Below, in pieces: positions 42,882-50,604 of a stretch of DNA of 64,000 nucleotides. The stretch's first letter is position 1; every line of letters begins with the position of its first letter. The stretch is from an uncultured Bacillota bacterium (lineage in GTDB: Bacteria; Bacillota; Clostridia; Lachnospirales; CAG-274). The stretch covers positions 149,878-213,877 of the forward strand of contig CATZZP010000001.1 of assembly GCA_958426775.1 (NCBI GenBank). Direction: 5' to 3'. The translations under genes and the position numbers were made by a program. Under the pieces are notes generated by a model. The model saw nothing but the letters and a program-made list of their open reading frames with translations, was not told the DNA's origin and made no database searches.

Positions 42882-44921
42882 TTATTTACTTAAATCAATA
42901 TCAAGGTCGCCTACAAATACTGCATCGTCCTTGCCTAAAGCTCCCGGAATAATGGAGAAGGTATTTGAAATACCGTCCTGTGCATCTCTGAAAGGAAGCT
43001 TTGATACAGATGCAAGTGATGCAACTGCACCGTGTGTATCTCTTGAGTGCATTGGGTTAGCACCCGGAGCGAAAGGTACACCTGCTTTTCTGCCGTCAGG
43101 TGTAGAGCCTGTATTCTTACCATACATTACGTTTGAAGTAATGGTAAGGATAGAGGTAGTAGCTATACCGCCTCTGTAGGTGTGGTTAGCCTTTACATAC
43201 TGTAAGAAGGTATGCACAAGGTTAGCGGCAAGCTTATCAACTCTGTCATCATTGTTGCCGTACTTAGGGAAGTCGCCCTCTACCTCATAATCTACAACAA
43301 TGCCGTTTTCGTCACGGATAGTCTTAACCTTAGCGTACTTAATAGCTGAAAGTGAGTCGGCAACTACAGAAAGACCTGCAATACCTGTTGCAAACCAACG
43401 GGTAACCTCCTTGTCATGGAGAGCCATCTGAATTTTTTCGTAGCAGTATTTATCGTGCATATAGTGAATGATGTTAAGTGCGTTTACATATACACCTGCA
43501 AGCCACTTCATCATATCATTATATTTTTCCATAACCTCGTCAAAATCAAGGTATTCAGAGGTAATAGGACGGAACTTAGGACCTACCTGCTTTTTGCTTA
43601 CCTCATCAACGCCGCCGTTAATTGCGTAGAGCAAGCACTTAGCAAGGTTAGCTCTTGCACCGAAGAACTGCATTTCCTTACCTACACGCATTGAGGATAC
43701 ACAGCAGGCGATAGCATAGTCATCACCATGTGTAACTCTCATAAGGTCATCATTCTCATACTGAATAGATGAGGTATTAATTGAAGTCTTAGCACAGAAA
43801 CGCTTAAAGTTAACAGGTAATCTTGTAGACCAAAGCACTGTCATATTAGGCTCAGGTGCTGTGCCGATGTTTTCAAGAGTGTGAAGATAACGGAAGCTCA
43901 TCTTTGTAACCATTGAACGACCGTCAATACCCATACCGCCGATTGACTCTGTTACCCAGGTAGGGTCACCTGAGAAAAGTGCGTTATATTCAGGGGTACG
44001 TGCAAACTTAACAAGACGGAGCTTCATAATGAAGTGGTCAACAAATTCCTGAATTTCCTCCTCTGTAAAGGTTCCGTTTGCAAGGTCACGCTCTGCGTAA
44101 ATATCAATAAAGGTTGAGGTACGACCAAGGGACATAGCGGCACCGTTCTGCTCCTTAACAGCTGCAAGGTAGCCGAAATAGGTCCACTGAATAGCCTCCT
44201 GTACATTGCTTGCAGGCTGAGAAATATCAAAGCCGTAAATTGCACCTAATTTCTTTAAGTCCTCCAAAGCTCTTATCTGTTCTGAAAGCTCCTCTCTTTC
44301 TCTTATTACCTCGTCATACATAACGCTGGAGGTAGATGCTTTCTGGTCCTGCTTATCCTCAATAAGTCTGTCTACACCGTAAAGAGCTACACGTCTGTAG
44401 TCGCCGATAATACGACCTCTGCCGTAAGCATCAGGCAGACCTGTTATAATATGGTTAGAACGGCATGCACGAATTTCAGGTGTGTAAGCATCAAATACAC
44501 CTGCGTTATGAGTCTTTCTGTGAACAGTAAAGTTCTCTACTACCTCAGGGTCAACAGTATAGCCGTTGTCTGAGCAAGCCTTCATTGCCATACGGATGCC
44601 GCCGTAAGGCTGAAGTGAACGCTTAAAGGGCTTATCTGTCTGGAAGCCTACGATTTTTTCCTTGTCCTTATTAAGGTAGCCTGCACCGTGAGAGGTAATA
44701 GTGGAGATAACCTTAGTATCCATATCAAGGACACCGCCTGCCTCACGCTCCTGCTTGCTTAAATCAAGTACCTGCTCCCAAAGCTCTGTAGTAGCCTTTG
44801 TAGGGCCTGCAAGGAATGACTCATCACCCTCGTAAGGTGTGTAGTTATGCTGGATGAAATCTCTTACATTAATTTCTTCTTCCCATAAACCACCTGTAAA
44901 GCCTTGCCATTGTGTTTTCAT
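42882..44921 (-). CDS. pyruvate formate-lyase catalytic body, lacking the glycyl-radical domain
   Basis: Cleaves pyruvate with CoA to acetyl-CoA and formate in anaerobic mixed-acid fermentation. 679 residues against about 750 for whole enzymes. The start FTGGLWEEEINVRDFIQ and the active-site IACCVSSMRVG with Cys406-Cys407 are present, as is DGRKAGVPFAPGANP. The protein stops after GALGKDDAVFVGDLDIDLSK, right where whole enzymes continue into the radical domain. 679 plus 79 gives the normal length. Own GGAGG ribosome binding site. No activating enzyme gene (pflA) lies in the window. Confidence 0.92.
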   Translation of the reverse strand: MKTQWQGFTGGLWEEEINVRDFIQHNYTPYEGDESFLAGPTKATTELWEQVLDLSKQEREAGGVLDMDTKVISTITSHGAGYLNKDKEKIVGFQTDKPFKRSLQPYGGIRMAMKACSDNGYTVDPEVVENFTVHRKTHNAGVFDAYTPEIRACRSNHIITGLPDAYGRGRIIGDYRRVALYGVDRLIEDKQDQKASTSSVMYDEVIREREELSEQIRALEDLKKLGAIYGFDISQPASNVQEAIQWTYFGYLAAVKEQNGAAMSLGRTSTFIDIYAERDLANGTFTEEEIQEFVDHFIMKLRLVKFARTPEYNALFSGDPTWVTESIGGMGIDGRSMVTKMSFRYLHTLENIGTAPEPNMTVLWSTRLPVNFKRFCAKTSINTSSIQYENDDLMRVTHGDDYAIACCVSSMRVGKEMQFFGARANLAKCLLYAINGGVDEVSKKQVGPKFRPITSEYLDFDEVMEKYNDMMKWLAGVYVNALNIIHYMHDKYCYEKIQMALHDKEVTRWFATGIAGLSVVADSLSAIKYAKVKTIRDENGIVVDYEVEGDFPKYGNNDDRVDKLAANLVHTFLQYVKANHTYRGGIATTSILTITSNVMYGKNTGSTPDGRKAGVPFAPGANPMHSRDTHGAVASLASVSKLPFRDAQDGISNTFSIIPGALGKDDAVFVGDLDIDLSK

Positions 44922-44970
44922 TTTTTACAATCCTCCATTTTAAAAGTAATTATAAACTTCTCTGCAAATT

Positions 44971-44999
44971 ATTATATATTTTTTATTTCCAAAGGTCAA
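44971..44999 (-). promoter_or_regulatory. promoter of the split pyruvate formate-lyase operon
   Basis: On the minus strand TTGACC (44994-44999), 17-bp spacer, TATAAT (44971-44976), 50 bases before the start codon. Confidence 0.7.
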
Positions 45000-45365
45000 G
45001 GATAGCACACCACTAAATATATGGAAAATTTTCAAATATTTTACCTAAAAATTATAAAAAAATACCAGTAAATTATATAGAAGAAAAATATATTTGGCTA
45101 TTTTTTTATAACACTATATTTAGGGGGTAAGGAGATAGTTAGCTTGTGCTAACTAATGTGTTGTTGCGGTATAGGGTGAAAGAGGCTTGTTAGCTGACAT
45201 AAACAGTGAATTTATAAATAAATTTGGTTAGTTGCAGCTAACTAAACTTGCTTATGTGTTTAAACCATAAAAAAATAATGTTGTATATATTTAACAAAAA
45301 TTAAGTTTATATATCAAATAAAAAATTTTATTACTAAAGGCTTTTATCATAAAAAAATAAATTAC
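45000..45365. other. long AT-rich intergenic region with two dyads
   Basis: No credible gene. Dyad 1 (45136-45155) has perfect 8-bp arms TAGTTAGC / GCTAACTA around TTGT. Dyad 2 (45228-45245) has arms TTAGTT / AACTAA around GCAGCT. A half-like TTGTTAGCTGACA lies between (45188). The shared TTAG...CTAA theme is like a regulator operator; DtxR/IdeR/MntR-type sites are one candidate. Both dyads are more than 110 bases from either proposed promoter. Confidence 0.5.
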
Positions 45366-45394
45366 TTTAATCTATAATTAAAATGTGTTATAAT
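45366..45394 (+). promoter_or_regulatory. promoter of the HMA protein gene
   Basis: TTTAAT (45366-45371), 17-bp spacer, TATAAT (45389-45394); ribosome binding site GGAGGAG at 45411. Confidence 0.5.
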
Positions 45395-45425
45395 TACTTT
45401 ATCTAAATCGGGAGGAGATTATTAT

Positions 45426-45635
45426 ATGAAAAGAGTAAATATTATAGGTATGTCATGCCGTAACTGTGCTAACTCTGTAGAAGAGGTTTTAAGCAGATTA
45501 GAGGCTGTTGAAGATGTAAGAGTCAATCTTGAAGATGGGTATGCGGATATTATAGGTGCTGTGAGAGAGGACGATATAATAGAAGCTGTTACAAAATTGG
45601 GTTTTACTGTTGCAAGTATAGGCATACCTCATTAA
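45426..45635 (+). CDS. HMA-domain metal-binding protein (CopZ-like)
   Basis: 69-residue single heavy-metal-associated domain. IGMSCRNCANSVEEVL has the CxxC metal site (Cys11, Cys14), and LEDGYADIIGAV and IIEAVTKLGFTV complete the ferredoxin-like fold. It could be a copper chaperone or, as similar small proteins near Feo genes in Clostridia suggest, work in iron handling. No P-type ATPase is nearby. It is divergent from the pyruvate formate-lyase operon and closed by a strong terminator. Confidence 0.88.
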   Translation: MKRVNIIGMSCRNCANSVEEVLSRLEAVEDVRVNLEDGYADIIGAVREDDIIEAVTKLGFTVASIGIPH

Positions 45636-45668
45636 ATAGTATTTGACAGCTTGAGGCTTAATGACAAC

Positions 45669-45706
45669 AAAAAGGGGCTGTTGCACTAAAGCAACAGCCC
45701 CTTTTT
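45669..45706. terminator. bidirectional terminator HMA gene / GGDEF-EAL gene
   Basis: Perfect 16-bp arms (45669-45684 and 45691-45706) with A-run and T-run. Confidence 0.9.
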
Positions 45707-45708
45707 GT

Positions 45709-48627
45709 TTAGTTATTGTTTTGGTTGCCGATGTCAAGTATCTCGTTTACAATTTTTTCATCTATAGCGTTGACGGTTTCAAAGCTTGGCTTTGCAAGGT
45801 AGAAGCCCTGCATAAGGTCTACGCCGTAGCCGATAAGGGTTTTCATCTGGTTATAGGACTCTATACCCTCAGCAAGCACCATAATATTTCTCTGGTGAGC
45901 ATAGGAAATAAGGTTTTTAACAAGAGTTTGTCTGTCCTTATCCTTTTCAATGCCCGTTATCATTTCAATATCCAGCTTGATAACATCAGGCTTTAAAGAA
46001 AGGAGTGTATTATCATTAGCATAGCCTGAACCGTAGTCGTCAAGAGCTAAAAGACAACCCCACCTTTCCACAAGGGCTTTCTTTTTGTGTATGATTGCAG
46101 GGTCAGTTTGCTCATTCTCAATAATTTCGAGTACAATATTGTCTAAGTATTCGTTGTAGCGGGTTTCAAGCTCGGCAATTTCCCTGTCTGTAAGCATCTG
46201 GCTTGGTATTGAGTTGATAAACATCTTTTTGTCGGAGAAAGAATCAACCTGTAAGCTAAAGTCCTCCAAAGCAGTAAACCAAGTCATTTTTTCGATTATA
46301 TTAAGCTTATTCTTTTCCGTTGCAAACATAATTACATCGTGAGGTGTAATAGAGTTTGTCGAATCGGGACGCATAAGTGCTTCATAGCCGTAAATACTAC
46401 CTGTTCTTGCGTTTACAATAGGCTGGAAAGCATAGCGGATAAGCCCGTCTGAAATAAGCATTTCAATATTTCGGCTACTGCGTATATTTCTTTCGGCCTC
46501 TTCAAAGGCACGCTTGTTAAAGTGCTTGTAGGTGTTTCTGGTTGTTCTTTTAACCTGACGCATAGCAAACTCTGCATATTGCTCAAGCAAGGCAGGAGAA
46601 TCTGCATCAAAGGGATACCATGCAATACCTATGGATGCTTCAAGCTTAAGAGTACCCGGGTTTGTCTGTATCTCCAGAGAATAAATGCTTGAAATAAGCT
46701 CATCAATCTTAGCCTCCATAGCCTCTCTGTCATTGCCTAAAAGCAGGAATTTAAATTCATCACCGGCTGTTCTTGCAGCGAAGCTTGATATTCTGTCAGA
46801 ATACTTTCTGAATACACCTGCAAGACTTGATATAAGCTTATCACCTACTGCATTTCCGTATCTTACGTTAATATCAGAGGTTTTGTCAATATTACAGTGG
46901 ACAAGAACAGCAATAATAGATTTATCTGCTGAGAACTTATCACTTAAATTACGTCTGAAGGCTGACCTGTTAAGGAGATTTGTCATTGCATCATAGTCCT
47001 TAGCAATTACCCTTGCACGTTCATTTACTGTTTCTAATGTGGTATCTTGAATAACGCCTAAAATCTTTTCGTTATTCAGGGCTGTTTTAATGTGTATGTA
47101 TTTAATACTGCCGTTTGGCAGCTTCATTTTGTATACACAGTTAATATCAGGGGATATTTCCTCGCAGAACATACCCATTTTGCTTTCAAACTCACTTTTC
47201 GGTACAAACAGCTTATCTCCTGTTTTTTGCAGATTAAGAAGACTAAACAGCATATCCGTACAGAAAACAACATCCGATTTTTTGTCATATTCAAAAGCAC
47301 CGAATTGAAGACCTGCAAGGTCAATTATGGTAGAAACCTTTGCAGAGAAATCCGTTATATCTTCAGTTAAATGTTCTACTACCTTAGCAAGGTCGTTAAT
47401 CTCCGAAATAGAGGATTGTGACGGTATAACAGGATTATCCGGTGTGATTAATTTAATTTCATTTAAAAACTTATGTATAGGAGATGCTATAAAATAACTT
47501 ACTATGTAGGCAAATATGAGACCTAAAAGCATTGTAAGTGCAAAGGCAAATAATACATTAAAGCGTATGTCGTTTTCAAGGTCATTAAGATAGACACTGT
47601 CTACTACACCGCATAATGCCCATACATTGTGGTCGTAGTTGCTGTTTTTCCATATATTAAGTTCATTAATAGCACAATAAATGTCAGAGCTTTGCTCATG
47701 AGGAGTATTAAGTAAATACATTTTACCGTCAAGCACTTTCCCCTTAAAGGTAACGGAGCCGGAATAGTTGTTAAGCTCATTAAAGCTATCTCCCGATGAA
47801 ACAATAGGCACATATTCCTTACTCTCATAGTTATCCTTGCGAAGAAGCACATAACTGCCCATACCCTTGCTGTTAAGCTCTAAGAAAGGAAGCTTTTCCT
47901 TAATGGTATTTAAGCTTATTTCAACGCCGTATACACCTATACACTTGCCCTTTGAATTTCTCAGAGGCAAGCTGAAGGCAATAGCTTTTTCACCGTCATA
48001 GTTTATCTCGTAAGGATTTGACCAGTACCCAAGCTGATTTGCGGGAATATCAGCATTTTGCTGTGCAATGCTGATTGGTTCTGTTAAAAAATCCAAGCCG
48101 CTATGGTCTTTCAGGTTAAGAGAGTTACTCCAATGTAAGTTTTTATCAAGGCCTGTTTTGGAAATCAGGCTTTCAGGAGAAATTTTAAGACTGAAAAGCT
48201 GACTTGAATATGCCTTGCTGGATTTGCGGATATATATGGCAGGCAGCCTGTCGGCAGTTAAATCCGTACCCATTACAACAAAGGAGCCTGTAATATTTTG
48301 CTTTGAGGCAACATTAAGTAAATCAGAATAAATGCTGTAAAATGCCTCATCATAATCAGAAGTGGTTTTAGCCGCTTCTTTTGCCATAACTTCGTTTATT
48401 GTATTGTAACTGTTTTCTGCTATCTCCGATACAGAATACATACTGCCTTCAAGGTTTTGTGCACGAATTGCGGAGGTTTCTGTTAGAGTATTATATACAT
48501 TTGAAACTACTAAACCTAAGGTACCGCCGAAAAAAACAAAAATTGCATATATAACAAGCTCAAAGAGCAGAATATACGTCATTGATACAGTAAATTTCTG
48601 TCGGATGGAAATAACTTTGTTAAACAT
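45709..48627 (-). CDS. membrane-bound GGDEF-EAL cyclic di-GMP enzyme with Cache sensor
   Basis: About 972 residues. Membrane segments near 15-37 and 350-370 enclose a large outside sensor domain of Cache type. Inside come a PAS-like segment, a GGDEF domain (about 545-690) in which the motif is AGDEF, and an EAL domain (about 715-965). The EAL catalytic set looks complete: EALMR, VNSIPS, LEIIENE, DDYGSGY, KLD, AEGIE and QGFYLAKP. So phosphodiesterase activity is likely and cyclase activity uncertain. ATG 48627 is the start, with AGGTGG before it. Together with PilB/PilT it suggests cyclic di-GMP control of pili. Confidence 0.92.
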   Translation of the reverse strand: MFNKVISIRQKFTVSMTYILLFELVIYAIFVFFGGTLGLVVSNVYNTLTETSAIRAQNLEGSMYSVSEIAENSYNTINEVMAKEAAKTTSDYDEAFYSIYSDLLNVASKQNITGSFVVMGTDLTADRLPAIYIRKSSKAYSSQLFSLKISPESLISKTGLDKNLHWSNSLNLKDHSGLDFLTEPISIAQQNADIPANQLGYWSNPYEINYDGEKAIAFSLPLRNSKGKCIGVYGVEISLNTIKEKLPFLELNSKGMGSYVLLRKDNYESKEYVPIVSSGDSFNELNNYSGSVTFKGKVLDGKMYLLNTPHEQSSDIYCAINELNIWKNSNYDHNVWALCGVVDSVYLNDLENDIRFNVLFAFALTMLLGLIFAYIVSYFIASPIHKFLNEIKLITPDNPVIPSQSSISEINDLAKVVEHLTEDITDFSAKVSTIIDLAGLQFGAFEYDKKSDVVFCTDMLFSLLNLQKTGDKLFVPKSEFESKMGMFCEEISPDINCVYKMKLPNGSIKYIHIKTALNNEKILGVIQDTTLETVNERARVIAKDYDAMTNLLNRSAFRRNLSDKFSADKSIIAVLVHCNIDKTSDINVRYGNAVGDKLISSLAGVFRKYSDRISSFAARTAGDEFKFLLLGNDREAMEAKIDELISSIYSLEIQTNPGTLKLEASIGIAWYPFDADSPALLEQYAEFAMRQVKRTTRNTYKHFNKRAFEEAERNIRSSRNIEMLISDGLIRYAFQPIVNARTGSIYGYEALMRPDSTNSITPHDVIMFATEKNKLNIIEKMTWFTALEDFSLQVDSFSDKKMFINSIPSQMLTDREIAELETRYNEYLDNIVLEIIENEQTDPAIIHKKKALVERWGCLLALDDYGSGYANDNTLLSLKPDVIKLDIEMITGIEKDKDRQTLVKNLISYAHQRNIMVLAEGIESYNQMKTLIGYGVDLMQGFYLAKPSFETVNAIDEKIVNEILDIGNQNNN

Positions 48628-48686
48628 TATTTCCACCTACCTTCCCCTATTGTATATAAACATTAAACCAAAATTTTATTTCTTAT

Positions 48687-48715
48687 ATTATACACCTGTT
48701 TAAAATTAATTTCAA
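48687..48715 (-). promoter_or_regulatory. promoter of the GGDEF-EAL gene
   Basis: Minus strand: TTGAAA (48710-48715), 17-bp spacer, TATAAT (48687-48692). Confidence 0.6.
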
Positions 48716-48768
48716 TATAAAAATTTACATTTTATTCATTTTTTATTCACTTTTAATTTCATGCCGTA

Positions 48769-49608
48769 TTATCCTTGTAAAGAGCTAATTTTAGCCTTAA
48801 TCTGCTCCAGGGTAACGGTGTTTAGTGAGGATATGTTGCATTTGGAAGCCCTTGTTAAATAATCAATAGCCTTTTCCTTATCTCCCTCAGCTTCAGAAAT
48901 AACTCCCATATAATATAAGCTGTCTACCATATTTTCTTTATAATAAAGTGCTTTTTCAAAATATTCCTTAGCCTTAGTCAAATCACCCCTGCTGTAGTAA
49001 ATTTGCCCCATATTGTCTAAAGCAGGTGCATGCTCGGGGTTATCCTCTAAGGCACGTTTTGTATATTCCTCACCCTTTTCGGCATCACCCTTAAGGAAAT
49101 AAAGATAGCCTAAGGTTGTAAGGGTGCTGGGGTTTACATAGTCAAAATCTGCTTCGATTTCCTTCATCTTGTCTATTGCCTTATCAAGCTCTCCCATAAC
49201 CCAATAGCAGCTGCCTATTGCCAAAGGAATGTTTTTTGCATAGATTAATTTTGTGTTGTATTTTTCTGCTCTTTCCAAAAGAGGTAATGCCTCTTCTGCC
49301 TTGCCGTTATGCAAAAGGTCTAAGGCATAGTTATAAAGGGCAGGCACATTAATTGTATTAAGGCTTATTGCCTTTTTGTAGTATTTGTATGCTTTATCAA
49401 ACTTTTTAACAAGGTAGTAGCTGTTGCCTACCATACCGTAGTAGTAGGAACGAAAAATAACTGCACTTAAAAAGAAATACACAAACAATGCAGGCAAAAG
49501 CCAAAGCTCTGATTGCTTAAGCCAAAATACAATAACAAGCCATGCTACCATTATATAGCCCAGGGTAAAGCCCTTATAGTAGGCAACAGGGTCAAATTTA
49601 TTTTTCAT
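48769..49608 (-). CDS. TPR repeat membrane protein
   Basis: 279 residues. Two membrane segments at the start (about 12-50), then five to six tetratricopeptide repeats (about 75-270), for example KAYKYYKKAISLNTINVPAL, ALDNMGQIYYSRGDLTKAKE and EKAIDYLTRASKCN. TPRs bind other proteins; the partner is unknown. GGAGTG precedes the ATG. It has its own promoter and no operon partner. Confidence 0.85.
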   Translation of the reverse strand: MKNKFDPVAYYKGFTLGYIMVAWLVIVFWLKQSELWLLPALFVYFFLSAVIFRSYYYGMVGNSYYLVKKFDKAYKYYKKAISLNTINVPALYNYALDLLHNGKAEEALPLLERAEKYNTKLIYAKNIPLAIGSCYWVMGELDKAIDKMKEIEADFDYVNPSTLTTLGYLYFLKGDAEKGEEYTKRALEDNPEHAPALDNMGQIYYSRGDLTKAKEYFEKALYYKENMVDSLYYMGVISEAEGDKEKAIDYLTRASKCNISSLNTVTLEQIKAKISSLQG

Positions 49609-49641
49609 TTAATTCACTCCGAATATATATTTTACACTTAC

Positions 49642-49670
49642 ATTTTATCACCTTTACATAGGTTTAGCAA
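49642..49670 (-). promoter_or_regulatory. promoter of the TPR gene
   Basis: Minus strand: TTGCTA (49665-49670), 17-bp spacer, TAAAAT (49642-49647). Confidence 0.45.
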
Positions 49671-49688
49671 TAATTTATTTATTAAAAA

Positions 49689-49729
49689 GGCTTTCCGAAA
49701 CATATTTTAAGCTATGTTCGGGAAAGCCG
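49689..49729 (-). terminator. terminator of the superoxide dismutase gene
   Basis: About 15 bp of nearly continuous pairing (GGCTTTCC...CATA with TATG...GGAAAGCC), followed on the minus strand by TTTTTAAT. Confidence 0.85.
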
Positions 49730-49734
49730 GGATT

Positions 49735-50358
49735 TTATTTGTTTTTTAGTGTCAGGCACATATTTATTCTGTCCCAGTCAATTACATTAAATAAGTCATC
49801 AAGGTAGTTGCTGCGAAGGTTATAGTGCTTAAGAAAGTAAGCATGTTCCCATACGTCAATATTAAGTACGGGTATAAGCATATTAAGGTCAGGAGTGTTT
49901 TGGTTAGCGGTTTTTAATATTTGCAATGTACCGTTATTAATTACAAGCCAGGCATAGCCTGAACCGAAAACAGACATAGCAGTTGCCTTAAGCTGATTTT
50001 TGAAATTATCCATACTGCCGAATTGCCGATTTATTTCCTTCAGTATAAAATTGTTCTCATTATACTGATGAGGTACCCCCAGGCAATTAAAGAAAAATCT
50101 ATGATTAAATATGCCGCCTGCATTGTTTCTGACTGCAATACCTATATCAGCCGGTAAACGGTACCAATTGTCTATCATTTGCTTTAATGTCAGACCCTGA
50201 AGCATGGGATTTTTTTCAATAATAGCATTAAGCCTGTCAATATAGCCCTGCAGTAATCTGTTGTAGTGAATTTCCATGGTCTTTGTGTCAATATAAGGCT
50301 CAAGGCTGTTAAGCTCATAGGGAAGGGGTGTATTAATAAATGGATATGTGCTGTTCAT
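49735..50358 (-). CDS. Fe/Mn superoxide dismutase family protein with altered active-site surroundings
   Basis: 207 residues. All four metal ligands are in place: His31 (EIHYNRLLQGY), His86 (GGIFNHRFFF), Asp168 and His172 (DVWEHAYF). The gateway Tyr (Tyr39) is kept, but the HH pair found just before it in normal enzymes (E. coli His30/His31) is Leu-Leu, and two usual Trp are replaced (NHRFFF, FGSGYAWL). Metal binding is likely; dismutase rate or even activity is uncertain. It probably protects oxygen-sensitive enzymes such as the nearby pyruvate formate-lyase, if active. Confidence 0.85.
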   Translation of the reverse strand: MNSTYPFINTPLPYELNSLEPYIDTKTMEIHYNRLLQGYIDRLNAIIEKNPMLQGLTLKQMIDNWYRLPADIGIAVRNNAGGIFNHRFFFNCLGVPHQYNENNFILKEINRQFGSMDNFKNQLKATAMSVFGSGYAWLVINNGTLQILKTANQNTPDLNMLIPVLNIDVWEHAYFLKHYNLRSNYLDDLFNVIDWDRINMCLTLKNK

Positions 50359-50489
50359 AAAAACCTCGTTTTTTATTTATATTTATGCCCATAGGTGAGA
50401 TTTTTATTACATAAATAATAATTGTACAAAGCTATTTTTCCCTGTTCAGGCTCAAAATTTATGAAAGCTTGTTTTTATACAGAAAATAA

Positions 50490-50518
50490 TTGAATTTATA
50501 AAATAAATATTGTATTAT
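50490..50518 (+). promoter_or_regulatory. promoter of the YdjI-like operon
   Basis: TTGAAT (50490-50495), 17-bp spacer, TATTAT (50513-50518). The rest of 50359-50604 shows no gene. Confidence 0.5.
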
Positions 50519-50604
50519 GTAATAAGTGGAGTAGATATTTTATAAGGATATTTTTACACTAAAAATTCTAATGTCAATAAACCAAAAAGGAAAGGAGAAT
50601 TTAT

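Noticed and set aside
42643..44921. Split pyruvate formate-lyase as a frameshift artefact
   Set aside because: The body ends with a stop at the domain linker, both small genes have their own ribosome binding sites, and the intervening protein is not part of the normal enzyme sequence.
47090..47370. Plus-strand open frames inside the GGDEF-EAL gene
   Set aside because: They lie wholly opposite a well-supported gene and show no family features.
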